From the NCBI GenBank assembly GCA_021821945.1, contig JAJZTF010000005.1, forward strand, positions 60,361-124,360: 64,000 nt of DNA. The letters are read 5' to 3'. Positions within the stretch are counted from its first letter, which is position 1; each line of letters starts with the position of its first letter. The notes below the pieces were generated by a model. That model was not told where the DNA came from. It searched no databases and saw nothing but the letters and a program-made list of their open reading frames with translations. This stretch comes from Pseudomonadota bacterium. Its GTDB lineage: Bacteria; Pseudomonadota; Gammaproteobacteria; Burkholderiales; Gallionellaceae. Of the stretch, positions 33,966-46,152 are shown piece after piece. Both the position numbers and the translations under genes were made by a program.

Positions 33966-34600
33966 TTGACCGCCCCGAGTGCATCCATCTTCATCTGGAC
34001 GAGGTTGCGATAATTGTTCTTGCTGTCGAGCTTGTCATAGGCCTGCTGGTATGCTGCGCGCGCCAGCGCAGGCTTGCCCTGCGCCACCAGCACGTCGCCC
34101 TTCATGTCCGAAAACAGCGCATCGAATGAGGCTGGATGCTTGTCCTCCAGAACCTTCATCGCATTCTCGTTGTCCTTGGCGTCCAGAAGCAAGGAGGCCA
34201 AGCGCAGCTCGGCAACGCTTTTCAGCCCCTCCTCCTTTGCATGATCGATCACCCACTGCAGCTGGGTCCTGGCTTTCGCCACATCCTTGTCCGCCTCGTT
34301 CAACTGCGCAGCAATCAATGCAGCGCGCGGCGCATAGGCGCTTCCCGCATACTTGTCCATCACGGCGGCAGCCGCATCGTTGACCCGCTTGATATCGTTG
34401 CTGTTAAGCTGGTTGACGAACTGCTGATAGAGCGTGGCAGCCTGGCCAGCCTGATTGCCCTGATAGGTCACCCAGCCTCTCCAGCCCAGCACGGCAACCA
34501 GGGCGACGACCACGATGCCCAGCACCCTGTTGCCGTTATCCTTCCACCACGCCTTGAGCGTGTCGAGCTGTTCCTGTTCCTGCAAATCCAAAGCCGCCAT
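33962..34600 (-). CDS. YfgM-like tetratricopeptide membrane protein
   Basis: MAALDLQEQEQLDTLKAWWKDNGNRVLGIVVVALVAVLGWRGW. Confidence 0.9.
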   Translation of the reverse strand: MAALDLQEQEQLDTLKAWWKDNGNRVLGIVVVALVAVLGWRGWVTYQGNQAGQAATLYQQFVNQLNSNDIKRVNDAAAAVMDKYAGSAYAPRAALIAAQLNEADKDVAKARTQLQWVIDHAKEEGLKSVAELRLASLLLDAKDNENAMKVLEDKHPASFDALFSDMKGDVLVAQGKPALARAAYQQAYDKLDSKNNYRNLVQMKMDALGAVK

Positions 34601-34605
34601 GATTT

Positions 34606-35880
34606 CTACTCCTGCTTGATAAATGTGTTGATTACGGCAAGCATGCCCTGCAAGCCCGCCTTCACCTGATCCCCGCCGCGCATCGGCTTGATGCCGACCT
34701 CATCTGCCTCGGCCTCGTCATCCCCTATCACGACGGACACGCGGGCTCCGCTGGCGTCCGCTCTCTTCATCTGCGATTTGAAACTGCCACCGCCGCAATG
34801 CAGGATCACGCGCAGGCCTGCATCCCGCAACTCTTCCGCAACGCGGCTCGCCAGCATGCCGGCTTTTTCCCCCTGATGCACGACATAGACGTCGACATCG
34901 GCCTCAGGCAGCTTCATGCCACCCTCGGTCAGCAGCACCAGCAGACGCTCCACCCCCATCGCAAAACCCATCGCCGGCGCCGGCTTCCCGCCTATCTGGG
35001 AGATCAGCCCGTCATAGCGCCCTCCCGCGCAGACAGTTCCCTGCGCGCCCAGGCGCGTCGTGACCCATTCGAAAACCGTGCGGTTATAGTAATCCAGCCC
35101 TCGCACGAGGCGCGGGTTGATTTCGAAGGCGACGCCGTGCCGCTGAAGAATCTCCTGCAGTTTGGCAAAATGCGAAAGCGCGTCCTCCTCCAGCTCGTCC
35201 ATCAGTCTGGGCGCCGCCTGTATCAATTCCTGCATCGCCGGATTCTTGCTGTCCAGTATGCGCAGGGGATTGCTGTGCAGGCGGCGCCTTGCATCCTCGT
35301 CCAAAAGATCAAGGTTCTGCTCGAAATGCGCGATCAGCTTCGCGCGATGCCTGTGCCTTGCATCCAAATCCCCCAGCGTATTGAGCTCCAGCCTCACGTC
35401 GCCCAATCCCAGCATTTTCCAAAGCCTTGCGCACATCAGTATCTGCTCTGCATCCATGTCGGGCCCTGCAAAGCCCAGCGCCTCGACTCCCACCTGATGA
35501 AACTGGCGGTATCTTCCCTTTTGCGGGCGCTCGTGGCGGAACATCGGTCCGCTGTAATAGAGGCGCTGCGGCGCGTTATACAGCAGATTGTGCTGCAGCA
35601 CCGCGCGCACACAGGATGCCGTCCCCTCAGGGCGCAGCGTCAGATGGTCGCCATTCAAGGCATCCTCGAAACTGTACATCTCCTTTTCGACGATGTCGGT
35701 GACTTCGCCTATCGCGCGCTTGAACAGCGCGGTAGGCTCGACAAGCGGCATCCTGATATTGCGATAGCCATAGCTTGCAAGCCAGTCGTGCACCACTTCC
35801 TCAAACCACAGCCAGAGCCTTGCCTCATCCGGCAGAATGTCATTCATGCCGCGTACGGCTTGCACAGTTTCATTGCTCAT
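34606..35880 (-). CDS. hisS: Histidyl-tRNA synthetase
   Basis: [23 protein letters not shown] ... [17 protein letters not shown]. Confidence 0.97.
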   Translation of the reverse strand: MSNETVQAVRGMNDILPDEARLWLWFEEVVHDWLASYGYRNIRMPLVEPTALFKRAIGEVTDIVEKEMYSFEDALNGDHLTLRPEGTASCVRAVLQHNLLYNAPQRLYYSGPMFRHERPQKGRYRQFHQVGVEALGFAGPDMDAEQILMCARLWKMLGLGDVRLELNTLGDLDARHRHRAKLIAHFEQNLDLLDEDARRRLHSNPLRILDSKNPAMQELIQAAPRLMDELEEDALSHFAKLQEILQRHGVAFEINPRLVRGLDYYNRTVFEWVTTRLGAQGTVCAGGRYDGLISQIGGKPAPAMGFAMGVERLLVLLTEGGMKLPEADVDVYVVHQGEKAGMLASRVAEELRDAGLRVILHCGGGSFKSQMKRADASGARVSVVIGDDEAEADEVGIKPMRGGDQVKAGLQGMLAVINTFIKQE

Positions 35881-35889
35881 AAATCACCG

Positions 35890-37134
35890 TCAGCGACTGT
35901 CCGCTTCCCGCCTCGCATATTTTTTGGCCACATATTCGTCGACGATCGCGGTGAACTCCCGGGAAATGTTGTCTCCCCTCAAGGTCGCCGCCTTCTCACC
36001 GTCTATGTATACAGGGGCTGCGGGCGACTCCCCCGTGCCGGGCAGGCTGATGCCGATGTTGGCAAGCTTGCTCTCGCCCGGCCCGTTCACCACGCATCCC
36101 ATCACCGCGACCGTCATGTTCTCCACCCCCTCGTACTGTTCGCGCCAGAGGGGCATCTGCATGCGCAGATGATTCTGTATGCTTTGGGCCAGTTCCTGAA
36201 AGAAGCTGCTGGTGGTGCGCCCGCAACCCGGGCATGCGGTCACCATGGGTGAAAAGGCACGCAATCCCATGGTCTGGAGTATCTCCTGCCCCACGCGCAC
36301 CTCCGTCGTGCGATCTCCGCCGGGTTCCGGCGTCAGGGAAATCCTGATCGTATCCCCTATGCCTTCCTGCAGCAAAACCGACAGCGCGGCAGTGGATGCG
36401 ACGATGCCCTTGGATCCCATGCCGGCTTCGGTCAGCCCCAGATGCAAAGCGTAATCGCACTGCATCGACAACTGCCTGTAAACCGCAATCAGGTCCTGCA
36501 CCTCGCTGACCTTGCAGGAGAGCACGATGCGGTTTCTTGGCATGCCAAGCTCTTCGGCGCGTTTCGCGCTTTGCAACGCCGAGGCGATCAGCGCGGCGCG
36601 CGTGACCTCCTTCACATCTTTGGGCTTCGAGAGTTTCGCGTTCTCATCCATCATGCGGACCACGAGCCTCTGGTCCAGACTGCCCCAGTTAACCCCGATA
36701 CGCACAGGCTTCTCATGGCGTATCGCAGTCTCTATCATGATGCTGAACGGATCCTCCTGTTCACGGCTGCGTCCGACATTGCCCGGATTGATGCGGTACT
36801 TCGCCAGCGCAATCGCGCAATCCGGATATTCGGTCAAGAGCCTGTGTCCGTTGTAATGAAAATCTCCGACCAGCGGCACATGGCACCCCAGCGCATCCAG
36901 CCTGTTGCGGATGTTGGCAACCTGCGCTGCCGCCTCCGGAGTGTTGACGGTGATGCGCACGAGTTCGGATCCCGCGCGAGCAAGCTCAAGCACCTGCCTG
37001 GTCGTCGCAGCAGCATCCGCCGTATCGGTATTGGTCATCGACTGCACGACGACGGGAGCACCTCCCCCCATCATGATCTTGCCTATCAACACCCTTTGCG
37101 AAGGGCGGCGCTTTATGATGTCCATGTCCGTCAT
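35890..37134 (-). CDS. ispG: (E)-4-hydroxy-3-methylbut-2-enyl-diphosphate synthase
   Basis: [53 protein letters not shown]. Confidence 0.97.
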   Translation of the reverse strand: MTDMDIIKRRPSQRVLIGKIMMGGGAPVVVQSMTNTDTADAAATTRQVLELARAGSELVRITVNTPEAAAQVANIRNRLDALGCHVPLVGDFHYNGHRLLTEYPDCAIALAKYRINPGNVGRSREQEDPFSIMIETAIRHEKPVRIGVNWGSLDQRLVVRMMDENAKLSKPKDVKEVTRAALIASALQSAKRAEELGMPRNRIVLSCKVSEVQDLIAVYRQLSMQCDYALHLGLTEAGMGSKGIVASTAALSVLLQEGIGDTIRISLTPEPGGDRTTEVRVGQEILQTMGLRAFSPMVTACPGCGRTTSSFFQELAQSIQNHLRMQMPLWREQYEGVENMTVAVMGCVVNGPGESKLANIGISLPGTGESPAAPVYIDGEKAATLRGDNISREFTAIVDEYVAKKYARREADSR

Positions 37135-37949
37135 TCCAGCGTCAGACGCGCCACATCGCTGTCCGCGTTGATATAGGGTTTCAGATCCACGGGCTTGTCC
37201 TTGTAGAACAAATGCACCGCCTGTGCATGCCCTATCACGAGCGAGAAGGGTGCCTCGCCTTCCAGACGCAATTCGCTGCCAGCCGCATTGACCTGCCTCG
37301 AAAGCGTCCTGCCCAACCTGTCCTTGATTTCAACCCAGCATTCCTTGTCAAATGCGATCCGCAATGCCGCAGAACCGGCAGGCATCACCGCCGAAGCGGC
37401 AGTCTCCGCAGGCAAAGGCGAGGACTGCGGAAGGGGCACCGGAACCGAAGAAACCGCTTCGCTCTCCGCCTTGGGCAAGACAAGCGGCGTCGTCACCGTC
37501 GTTTCCGCCGACTTCACGCTTTCGCGATGCGGGGCCTTGGACTGCCAAAGCACGAATCCCAGGATCGCGATCACCACCATGAGCGCGGCAAGCAGAAGAT
37601 TGACGCTCTGACGGCGCGCCGTCTTTGCCGTCGGGAATTCCGCCTCGATCTGATCGGGCTCTATCTTCGCTTCAGAGACCTGGACGGTCGGCAGATGCGC
37701 CAACAGCGCCTGCTCGTCCATCTGCAGAAGCCTTGCATAACTGCGCACGAAGCCGCGCAAAAAGACGATCTCGGGCAAAGACTTGAAATCGTTCTCTTCC
37801 AATGCGACGACCTGATTGTGGGAAAGCTTGATCTTGGCCACCACATCGTCGATGCCAAGCCCCATGCTCTCGCGCCGCTCGCGAAGCAGATGCCCGATCA
37901 GGAGCTTCTCCGCCGGCGCGCCTTCGGGATTATTTTCCTGTTCCATCAT
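37131..37949 (-). CDS. rodZ: RodZ-like HTH/DUF4115 membrane protein
   Basis: [59 protein letters not shown]; single TM; C-terminal DUF4115-like. Confidence 0.85.
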   Translation of the reverse strand: MMEQENNPEGAPAEKLLIGHLLRERRESMGLGIDDVVAKIKLSHNQVVALEENDFKSLPEIVFLRGFVRSYARLLQMDEQALLAHLPTVQVSEAKIEPDQIEAEFPTAKTARRQSVNLLLAALMVVIAILGFVLWQSKAPHRESVKSAETTVTTPLVLPKAESEAVSSVPVPLPQSSPLPAETAASAVMPAGSAALRIAFDKECWVEIKDRLGRTLSRQVNAAGSELRLEGEAPFSLVIGHAQAVHLFYKDKPVDLKPYINADSDVARLTLE

Positions 37950-38698
37950 TCACCATGCGACAGCAGTTGGGCTTCGGGTGAATCAGGATAGCGCCCGCGC
38001 AAATTCAATGTATAACTTGCCTCGGTGTTCCTGTCGCCGACCTTGCGGGCGATGCGTATGCCAAGCCAGAGCTGTTCGGCCGTCAAGTTTTCGGCACCGA
38101 TGCCATCTGCAAAGCGCGCAAAATATTTCTGCGCCCCCTGGAAGTCACCCATCGCGAATTTCAGCCTGGCCATCTCCAGCAGCGCCTGCGGCATGCCGGG
38201 ACGGGCATGCAGGGCATTCAGCATATAATCCTGTGCTTCCAGGTTTTTCCCTTCCTTCTGGGCGCAAATTCCCGCATTCAGATAGGCCAGCTCGGGGGTG
38301 GCATAAAGCGGGTTCTTGACCGCAGTCGTGAATTGCACCAAGGATTCCTGCACGCGACCCCGCTGACAAAGAAACCAGCCATAGTTGTTGTGCGCTTCCG
38401 AATACATGCTGTCTATGCGCAGGCTCTGTAGGAAACTTTCCTCCGCCTGCCTGTCTTCGTGCAGCGCCATGTGTATCAGGCCGCCCATGTTGTAAGCCGG
38501 CGCATAGCTCGGATTCGCCTTCAGGGCGACATCGACCTCGGACAGCGCAATAGCCATCTGATTGCGCTGGTAATACATGCCCGCAAGTTCGGTATGCAGC
38601 TGCGCGCTCTTCTTCTCCCGATCCCGGGTCTGCTTGATGCTCTCCCCGGAACAGCCGGCAATCAGCACCGCCATCAACACCAGCATGAAAAGCCTCAT
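37946..38698 (-). CDS. pilW: Type IV pilus biogenesis/stability lipoprotein PilW (PilF)
   Basis: Lipobox VLIAGCS and TPR repeats; between rodZ and rlmN. Confidence 0.9.
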   Translation of the reverse strand: MRLFMLVLMAVLIAGCSGESIKQTRDREKKSAQLHTELAGMYYQRNQMAIALSEVDVALKANPSYAPAYNMGGLIHMALHEDRQAEESFLQSLRIDSMYSEAHNNYGWFLCQRGRVQESLVQFTTAVKNPLYATPELAYLNAGICAQKEGKNLEAQDYMLNALHARPGMPQALLEMARLKFAMGDFQGAQKYFARFADGIGAENLTAEQLWLGIRIARKVGDRNTEASYTLNLRGRYPDSPEAQLLSHGE

Positions 38699-39783
38699 CT
38701 TGCCACCTCGTCCTTTTGCAATGTACTGGTGCGGCGCGTCCTGTCCAGCACCTTTCCCGCCAACTGGCCGCATGCGGCCGCGATATCGTCCCCCCGCGTC
38801 TTGCGCGTGGTCGTGATGATGTCTGCACGCATCAGCACTTCCTTGAAGCGTGCGATCGCATCCGGCCTCGATCGCCTGTACGGCGAATTGGGAAACGGAT
38901 TGAAGGGAATCAGGTTGAACTTGCAGGGCACATCGGCGACCAGCCTCACAAGCTCATGCGCGTGCTGTACCGAGTCATTCACCCCGTCCAGCATCACATA
39001 CTCGAACGTGATGAAATCCCTGGGCGCGCGCTCGAGATAGCGGGTGCAGGCCTGCAGCAGATCCTTCAATGGATATTTCTGGTTGATGGGCACCAGCACA
39101 TCTCGCAACGCATCGTTTGGCGCATGCAAGGAGACAGCCAATGCGACGGGGCATTCCTCGCGCAACCTGTCCATCGCCGGCACGATCCCCGATGTCGAGA
39201 CCGTCACACGGCGGCGCGACAAACCATATGACCTGTCGTCAAGCATCAGGCGCAGCGCGCTCACCGTATTGGCATAATTCAGAAGCGGCTCGCCCATGCC
39301 CATCATCACCACGTTGCTGATCGCCCAGTTCCCATCCTCATTCTTGCCCAGGCGGTGATTCGCCCACCAAAGCTGACCGATGATTTCGGCCACGCTCAGG
39401 TTGCGGTTGAAACCCTGCTTGCCCGTGGAACAGAACGAACAATCCAGTGCGCATCCCGCCTGCGACGAAATGCAAAGCGTGCCCCGGCTTTCCTCCGGTA
39501 TGTATACCGTCTCGACCGCATTGCCCGGCCCGGCATTCAATAGCCACTTGCGCGTGCCATCCTCCGAGCATTCCTCGCGCAGTATCTCCGGAGCGGAAAC
39601 GCTCGCGCAATGCGACAGCTTTTCACGCAGCGCGAGCGCGATATCGGTCATCGCGGAAAAATCGGATTCCCCGGTCTGGTATATCCAGCGCAAAAGCTGC
39701 TTGGCGCGAAACGGTTTCTCCCCCATTTCGGCCAGATAGCCAGTCAGCGCCTCAACATCCAGATCGAGAAGGTTTTGTTGCAT
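38695..39783 (-). CDS. rlmN: 23S rRNA (adenine2503-C2)-methyltransferase RlmN
   Basis: [26 protein letters not shown] radical SAM motif. Confidence 0.97.
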   Translation of the reverse strand: MQQNLLDLDVEALTGYLAEMGEKPFRAKQLLRWIYQTGESDFSAMTDIALALREKLSHCASVSAPEILREECSEDGTRKWLLNAGPGNAVETVYIPEESRGTLCISSQAGCALDCSFCSTGKQGFNRNLSVAEIIGQLWWANHRLGKNEDGNWAISNVVMMGMGEPLLNYANTVSALRLMLDDRSYGLSRRRVTVSTSGIVPAMDRLREECPVALAVSLHAPNDALRDVLVPINQKYPLKDLLQACTRYLERAPRDFITFEYVMLDGVNDSVQHAHELVRLVADVPCKFNLIPFNPFPNSPYRRSRPDAIARFKEVLMRADIITTTRKTRGDDIAAACGQLAGKVLDRTRRTSTLQKDEVAR

Positions 39784-39792
39784 TGCAGCCAG

Positions 39793-40218
39793 TTATCGAG
39801 AATAAACGTTCATTGCCGGGAAAAAATAGGCGATCTCCACCGCCGCAGTCTCGGGCGCATCCGAACCGTGCACCGCATTGGCATCGATGCTGTCGGCAAA
39901 ATCCGCACGTATCGTGCCCTTTTCCGCCTTTTTGGGATCCGTCGCCCCCATCAGCTCGCGGTTCTTCAGGATTGCATTCTCGCCTTCCAGAACCTGCACC
40001 ATCACGGGACCCGAAATCATGAAATTCACAAGATCATTGAAGAAAGGGCGCGCCGCATGAACGGCATAAAATCCTTCCGCTTCGCTGCGCGACAGATGCA
40101 TCATGCGCGCTGCAACCACCTTGAGGCCGGCGCCCTCAAAACGGGAATAAATCTGGCCGATGACATTTTTTGCAACGGCATCGGGTTTGATGATAGACAG
40201 TGTACGCTCAACAGCCAT
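39793..40218 (-). CDS. ndk: Nucleoside diphosphate kinase
   Basis: [51 protein letters not shown] active site. Confidence 0.98.
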   Translation of the reverse strand: MAVERTLSIIKPDAVAKNVIGQIYSRFEGAGLKVVAARMMHLSRSEAEGFYAVHAARPFFNDLVNFMISGPVMVQVLEGENAILKNRELMGATDPKKAEKGTIRADFADSIDANAVHGSDAPETAAVEIAYFFPAMNVYSR

Positions 40219-40401
40219 GCTAATTCTCCAAGAGTTTTTAATGAAATGCGACCTTGGATTTTACCAGACTTTGCTTAACCTGTCGCTCCCAATCTTGCCC
40301 TGATTTCCCCCGAAAAGGGACCCGCGCAACACCATGAAATTGAGGTTTCTGCTTTGAAAAAATTGTGTCACAATTGCATCATAACGATTTCAAAGAAACC
40401 C

Positions 40402-40770
40402 ATGACGACTCCCATTCTCGTTGTTGACGACTCGGCAATGGCACGCAAGATGCTGATCAAGTCCTTACCCGCAAGCTGGGACGTAGAGATCACTCAGGCA
40501 AGCAACGGCCATGAGGCGCTTCAAGCATACAGGGCCGGGAAAGCCCACGTGATGTTTCTCGATCTGACCATGCCGGAAATGGATGGCTATCAGGTCCTTG
40601 AGACCATGCAGAGGGAAGGCCTCGACAGCTTCATCATCGTGGTGTCCGCAGACATCCAGCCGATGGCCCAGGAGCGCGCAAAACAGCTTGGCGCACTGGC
40701 ATTCGTGAAAAAGCCTGTCTCGCCCGGAATAATCGAATCCGTGTTGAGAGAATATGGGGTTCAGCTATGA
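40402..40770 (+). CDS. CheY-like single-domain response regulator
   Basis: ILVVDDSAMARKML ... HVMFLDLTMPEMDGYQVLE ... VKKPVSP. Confidence 0.93.
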   Translation: MTTPILVVDDSAMARKMLIKSLPASWDVEITQASNGHEALQAYRAGKAHVMFLDLTMPEMDGYQVLETMQREGLDSFIIVVSADIQPMAQERAKQLGALAFVKKPVSPGIIESVLREYGVQL

Positions 40771-41405
40771 GCATTGCTCCGCTGAGCCCGGATCAGAGAG
40801 ACTCGCTGCAGGAAATCACCAACATCGCCATGGGACAGGCCGGCGCATCGCTCGCCACCCTCCTCAACACCTTCGTCAACCTTTCCGTCCCGCGCATCAA
40901 CCTGCTTGCGCTCCCCGATGTTTCAGGCAGCATACGCAACCTGGTCGGAAGCGATGTCGAGGTGACGGCCGTGAGGCAGTCCTTTCAGGGCTACCTCATG
41001 GGCGAGGCGATCGTCATTTACCAGCAGGCAGGCTGCAAGGAGCTTGCCAGCATGCTGGGCCACACCGATGAACTCAATCAGGCGGCCGAAACCGAACTGC
41101 TGCTGGATGTTGCAAACATCCTGGTCGGCGCATGCCTGGGCGGCATCACCGAGCAGCTGAAGGGCATCTCGAAAGAAAACAACTCCGGTGAGCTGCGCTT
41201 TTCCGCCCCATCGGTGATGGCCGTGAATGTGCCGCCCGAAACGCTGATCAATCCGGAGAAACTGAGCTGGACCCATGCATTGCTGGTGGAAGTGAATTTC
41301 ACCCTTGAAAACCGGAATTTCGTATCCCATCTCGTCATGCTGATGCCCGAAAAAACCATAGAAAAGATCCGCGGCGTGCTTGACGAGTTCATCGCCTCCT
41401 TCTGA
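40767..41405 (+). CDS. CheC-like phosphatase
   Basis: DSLQEITN-x22-P matches the [D/S]xxxExxN-x22-P CheC/CheX motif; second half ELLLDVANILVGACLGGI; ATGA overlap with the RR. Confidence 0.85.
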   Translation: MSIAPLSPDQRDSLQEITNIAMGQAGASLATLLNTFVNLSVPRINLLALPDVSGSIRNLVGSDVEVTAVRQSFQGYLMGEAIVIYQQAGCKELASMLGHTDELNQAAETELLLDVANILVGACLGGITEQLKGISKENNSGELRFSAPSVMAVNVPPETLINPEKLSWTHALLVEVNFTLENRNFVSHLVMLMPEKTIEKIRGVLDEFIASF

Positions 41406-41411
41406 ACCGCG

Positions 41412-42359
41412 TTGAGCAATCCCGCAAACAATCTGCCTGACTTCATCGTTGAGTGGATCGATGTCGGCATATTCGTGGTCAACCGCAACATGGAAATCAC
41501 GCTGTGGAACCATTTCATGGCAAGGCACAGCGAGCTCCAGGCAGATCAGGTGACCGGCAAGAACCTGTTTTCATGCTTTCCAGACCTGCCAGAAGCCTGG
41601 CTTGCAAAAAAGATCCAGAGCGTTTTCCTGCTCAAGAACTTTGCGTTCACCTCATGGGAGCAAAGGCCCTATCTGTTCCGCTTTCCGCACAACCGCCCCA
41701 TCACCGAAGGCTGCGAGTTCATGTACCAGAACTGCACCTTCCTGCCAGTCAAAAATGAAAGCGGCGAGGTCGAATCGGTCTGCATCACGCTGATGGACGT
41801 GACCGACGTCGCATTCAGCCAGACGATGCTCAAGGAGGCGCTGGAATCCCTGGGTGAAAGCAGCAATCGGGACGGTCTGACCGGCATTTACAATCGCCGC
41901 TATCTCGACCAGCAGATCGCCGTCGAATTCGATCGCGCAAAACGCTATGGCGAGGCGTTTTCATTCATCCTCTTCGACCTGGATCACTTCAAGAGGGTCA
42001 ACGACAGCTATGGACATCTCGGAGGGGACGAGGTCTTGCGCAGCGTTGCCGAGCGCGTCGGCAGCATGCTGCGCACCACCGACACCTTTGGACGCTATGG
42101 TGGCGAGGAATTCGGCATCGTACTTCCCTCCACATCCATCGAAGACTCCTGCTTCCTAGCCGAGCGGGTCAGGCAGGCCATAGAGCAGACCCCGGTGAAC
42201 TTTCAGGACACTCCGATCAAGGTCAGCATCAGCATGGGCGTATCCGCATTCAAAATCGATCAATCCGGCTACAAGCAGCTGATCGACGAAGCCGACCAGG
42301 CTCTTTATGCCTCGAAAAAGGCCGGGCGCAACCGCGTCACCTGCCACGCCGCCTCCTGA
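41412..42359 (+). CDS. PAS-GGDEF diguanylate cyclase
   Basis: N-terminal PAS-like region; RYGGEEFGIVLP active GGEEF motif; TTG start. Confidence 0.92.
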   Translation: MSNPANNLPDFIVEWIDVGIFVVNRNMEITLWNHFMARHSELQADQVTGKNLFSCFPDLPEAWLAKKIQSVFLLKNFAFTSWEQRPYLFRFPHNRPITEGCEFMYQNCTFLPVKNESGEVESVCITLMDVTDVAFSQTMLKEALESLGESSNRDGLTGIYNRRYLDQQIAVEFDRAKRYGEAFSFILFDLDHFKRVNDSYGHLGGDEVLRSVAERVGSMLRTTDTFGRYGGEEFGIVLPSTSIEDSCFLAERVRQAIEQTPVNFQDTPIKVSISMGVSAFKIDQSGYKQLIDEADQALYASKKAGRNRVTCHAAS

Positions 42360-42485
42360 GCTTACGCCGCATCAAAGGTAAAGTTTTCCCCTGACATGCC
42401 GATATCAGTCATGAAGGCAGTCTGCCGCCCAAAAATCCGGAGCAGGGATCATCAGCACAACAGCCCGAGCCCGAAAATCAAGCCG

Positions 42486-43733
42486 ATGAGAATATTGATC
42501 ATACTGTTATTGCTGGCAGCTTCCGCTCAGGCCGGCGAGCTCGACGAGGCGCTGCGTGCCAAGGAGGCGGGCGACTACCTCAAGGCTGCGACCCTGTTTC
42601 TCCCGCTGGCCAAGCAGGGAAATGCGGTTGCCCAATTCAACCTCGGCACCCTGTACATGCAGAACCGCATCATACAAAGGGACTATGCCGTTGCCCTGCA
42701 ATGGTACATGGCGGCGGCAGAACAAGGATATCCTCAAGCCCAGGCAGACCTCGGCATGATGTATGAACGCGGCACCGGTGTTGCCCAGGACTACCAGAAG
42801 GCGCTGCATTGGCTGACGCTGGCTGCAAAGCAGGGAAATGCATATGCCGAGCTTCAGGTCGGCCAGATTTATGCCTCGGGCCTTGGCGTCCCGGAAGACG
42901 ACAAGGAGGCGGTCAAATGGTACAGGATGGCTGCCGGACAGGGAAATGCCACGGCACATGCAAAGCTCGCAGAATGCTACGCGAAGGGAATGGGTGTGCC
43001 GCAAAACGCGGCAATGGCCGCAAAATGGTATGGCACGGCCGCCAATTATGCCAGCGACGAGAGCCAGCGCAACGCCTATCTGGCCAACCGCGTCGCACTC
43101 GAGAAGGATATCGCGCAACGTCAGGCGACCGAAGCCAGGCTGGAGGATGAGCGCCGTGCCGCCGAGGCTGAAGCAGCACGCAAGGCCAAAGAGGAGGCCG
43201 AGATCAGGCAGGCCGAACAAGCCGCGAGGATAAAGGCAGCGTCCAACGCGAATGCCCAGGCCGAGGAATTGAACAATGTCAAAAAGGAACTGGACGACAT
43301 CAAGAATGAGCTCGAAAGGGTCAAGGCCGACAGGTCACATGCCAGCCAGCGCAGCCAGCTGGCAATCCAGATGGCAAGACGCAGAGCCGAAATCAATGCC
43401 GAAGCCGCCCGGCGCAGAAGGGAGATAGAAGCCGAAGACAGGCGCGCCAAGGCCGAGAAAGAAGCTGCCGCGTCCAAACAGCCCAAACCGCCCGAACCTG
43501 TCAAAACCGCAGCGGTCAACCCAAGCGCCCCCCCGCAGCCCGCACCCGATAACCCGAAACCAACTCAGGCAACCCAGGGGAAGGTCACCTACCCTGCCAA
43601 GACGGAACTCAGCGACGACGAATTGAAACACCCCTTGATACGCGAACTACAGCCGCCTGCAGGAAGCATTCCGGGTAAACCGCTGATCAAGCTGAAACAG
43701 ATAGAATGGTCGAAAAAGCAGAACGATTCCTGA
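42486..43733 (+). CDS. Exported Sel1-repeat protein with coiled-coil C-terminus
   Basis: Signal peptide MRILIILLLLAASAQA; repeats AQADLGMMYERGTGVAQDYQKALHWLTLAAKQGNAYAELQVGQIYASG; long Ala/Glu/Arg coiled coil. Confidence 0.85.
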   Translation: MRILIILLLLAASAQAGELDEALRAKEAGDYLKAATLFLPLAKQGNAVAQFNLGTLYMQNRIIQRDYAVALQWYMAAAEQGYPQAQADLGMMYERGTGVAQDYQKALHWLTLAAKQGNAYAELQVGQIYASGLGVPEDDKEAVKWYRMAAGQGNATAHAKLAECYAKGMGVPQNAAMAAKWYGTAANYASDESQRNAYLANRVALEKDIAQRQATEARLEDERRAAEAEAARKAKEEAEIRQAEQAARIKAASNANAQAEELNNVKKELDDIKNELERVKADRSHASQRSQLAIQMARRRAEINAEAARRRREIEAEDRRAKAEKEAAASKQPKPPEPVKTAAVNPSAPPQPAPDNPKPTQATQGKVTYPAKTELSDDELKHPLIRELQPPAGSIPGKPLIKLKQIEWSKKQNDS

Positions 43734-43741
43734 AATGCCGC

Positions 43742-45070
43742 TCAAACAGCCATTTCCGGCACCAGCCCCCTCTCTCCTTGCCTGCACTGATATTCCGCAG
43801 CATTCGCAACCCCGATCACGCTGACCAGATCCTCCCCGCAATACAGAAGCGGCAGTCTTTCGCGCTGCCAGGGCGGGATTCCGCGCTCCTGGAACAGGTT
43901 CTTCAGGCTGCGCGCAGCAGATCCTGGCGCAGGGCGAAGCACTTCGCCGCCTCTGCGCAATCTCAACGTGACGGGTTGGCGCTGAAGTTTTTCAAGGCTC
44001 ACGCCCGATCCGGTTGACTGAGAGAAGCTGATGGTTCTCCCCGTTGCAGGCCAGAATAGCTGCGGCTCACCTTGCCATGGCAACCGAATGCCGCCATCCA
44101 ATTCAGGATATTTTTGCAATGCATGGACCTCCCCCTGGAAGCGCCGCACCTGCCACCCGCCGAATTCGATCCGCACATCGGCATCTTCCCTTGCCAAAAG
44201 GATCTGGCGCAGCATTTCTTCGATCTGGACGGCCTGGGGCATGGGCGCCTTTTTAACGTGCAGAAAATAGCGCAGCAGGTTCTTTGCCCGCGCATGGCTC
44301 AACTTCTGCAAAGCCGATATGCTCAAAGCGCCGTTCGACATCGCATGAACCCCGTCCAGTTCCGCCAGATCGTCGAGCAGCGAACCCGCCTCGGCGAAAT
44401 GTCCGGCGCTTCTGGACAGGGTCTCACGGTATCGGGGAAATTTTTGCGCAAGCAGCGGAAACACGCGATGACGCAAGAAATTGCGCGGATAATTCACATC
44501 CGCATTGCTCTCGTCTTCTATCCATTGCAGGGAATGCTGATGCGCATAAGCCAGGATTTCGTCGCGCGTGCAATGCAGCAGGGGGCGGACGACCTTCTGT
44601 CTTGCATCAGCATCGAAGACCAGGGGCATCGCGCTCGCACCCTTGACACCTGCGCCCCGCAACAGCTGCAGAATGAGGGTTTCTGCCTGATCGTCCCGAT
44701 GATGGGCAAGCGCCACGAAATCGCAGGGTTCCTCGGCGTATGCCGCATACCTTGACTTGCGCGCAGCCGCCTCCACTCCGTGCGCATGGAAGGAAGAGAT
44801 GTCCACTCTCTTGACCGCAAAAGCAATACCGAGGCGCGCGCACAGATCCGCGCAGAACAAAGCCCAGTCATCGGCATTCGGGCTGATGCCATGATGCACA
44901 TGCAGCGCTTTTATGTTCCAGGAAAAGCGGGAGGAAAATCCATGGAGCAGATGAAGCAGCACGACCGAATCCACTCCGCCGCTAAGTCCCACCAGGATGG
45001 AACTGCCGGCGGGCAACACGGCAATGCCATCCGCCAGTTCAGCTAAGCTCGACTTCCTTGAACTTGCCAT
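43742..45070 (-). CDS. tilS: tRNA(Ile)-lysidine synthase
   Basis: [23 protein letters not shown]-loop; [26 protein letters not shown]. Confidence 0.95.
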   Translation of the reverse strand: MASSRKSSLAELADGIAVLPAGSSILVGLSGGVDSVVLLHLLHGFSSRFSWNIKALHVHHGISPNADDWALFCADLCARLGIAFAVKRVDISSFHAHGVEAAARKSRYAAYAEEPCDFVALAHHRDDQAETLILQLLRGAGVKGASAMPLVFDADARQKVVRPLLHCTRDEILAYAHQHSLQWIEDESNADVNYPRNFLRHRVFPLLAQKFPRYRETLSRSAGHFAEAGSLLDDLAELDGVHAMSNGALSISALQKLSHARAKNLLRYFLHVKKAPMPQAVQIEEMLRQILLAREDADVRIEFGGWQVRRFQGEVHALQKYPELDGGIRLPWQGEPQLFWPATGRTISFSQSTGSGVSLEKLQRQPVTLRLRRGGEVLRPAPGSAARSLKNLFQERGIPPWQRERLPLLYCGEDLVSVIGVANAAEYQCRQGERGLVPEMAV

Positions 45071-46010
45071 AGCTCATCAGGCGGTTGAAGCGATCCTGCA
45101 GCAAAACGTCGACAGGCTTTGCCTGGACGGACTTCAGCGCATCCTGCAATGCCTTCTTCACGTTCTGCATGGTCGCCGCATAATCCCTGTGCGCTCCGCC
45201 AAGCGGCTCGGGAATCACCTTGTCGGCAAGCCCCAGCGCCTTAAGGCGGCTTGCGGTGATGCCGAGCGTTTCCGCCGCATCCTCGGCCTTGTCGGCGCTC
45301 TTCCAGAGTATCGATGCGCAGCCTTCGGGCGAGATAACGGAATAGGTGCTGTATTGCAGCATCAGCATTGCATCCCCCACCGCGATCGCGAGCGCGCCGC
45401 CCGATCCGCCCTCTCCTATCACGGTGCAGATGATGGGCACGCGCAGCTCGCTCATCTCGTAAAGGTTGCGCCCGATTGCCTCGGACTGGCCGCGCTCTTC
45501 AGCACCCACGCCGGGATAGGCGCCCGGTGTGTCGACAAAGGTCATGATGGGAATGCCGAACTTCTCGGCCAGGCGCATCAGCCTCAGCGCCTTGCGATAG
45601 CCTTCGGGCCGCGGCATGCCGAAATTGCGCGCGATCTTCTCCTTGGTGTCGCGCCCCTTCTGGTGGCCGATCACCATCACGCTCTGCCCGTTGAAACGGG
45701 CAAGGCCACCGACTATCGCCTTGTCGTCGGCAAAGCTCCGGTCGCCGTGCAACTCCTCAAAATCGGTGAACAGATGTTCGATGTAATCCAGGGTATAAGG
45801 ACGCTGTGGATGACGCGACACCTTGGAAATCTGCCAGGGCGTAAGCCTGGCATACATATCCTTCAGCAGCGTCTCGCTTTTCTTTGAAAGCTGTTCGATC
45901 TCATCGCCGATATCGAGCGCTGCCGTATCGTCCTGCATGCTGCGCAGCTGTTCGATCTTGTCTTCGAGTTCCGCGATGGAATCTTCAAAATCCAGGAATG
46001 TGACTTTCAT
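45039..46010 (-). CDS. accA: Acetyl-CoA carboxylase carboxyltransferase subunit alpha
   Basis: [28 protein letters not shown] ... [30 protein letters not shown]. Confidence 0.97.
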   Translation of the reverse strand: MKVTFLDFEDSIAELEDKIEQLRSMQDDTAALDIGDEIEQLSKKSETLLKDMYARLTPWQISKVSRHPQRPYTLDYIEHLFTDFEELHGDRSFADDKAIVGGLARFNGQSVMVIGHQKGRDTKEKIARNFGMPRPEGYRKALRLMRLAEKFGIPIMTFVDTPGAYPGVGAEERGQSEAIGRNLYEMSELRVPIICTVIGEGGSGGALAIAVGDAMLMLQYSTYSVISPEGCASILWKSADKAEDAAETLGITASRLKALGLADKVIPEPLGGAHRDYAATMQNVKKALQDALKSVQAKPVDVLLQDRFNRLMSYGKFKEVELS

Positions 46011-46152
46011 GTCTGACACCTGCAATTGCTGGTTACTCGTCTTCAGTAACCGGTTTAATGGTTTGACGGCCATGCCGTCGATCGCGGCGCGATGATACTA
46101 CAAACCGGCGCCCGGGTTTCATCCATGCGCTGTGAAAAATTCCTGATCCTGC

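Noticed and set aside
34798-36252. 484-aa plus-strand ORF spanning hisS and ispG antisense
   Set aside because: Crosses two unambiguous minus-strand housekeeping genes; not plausible as coding.
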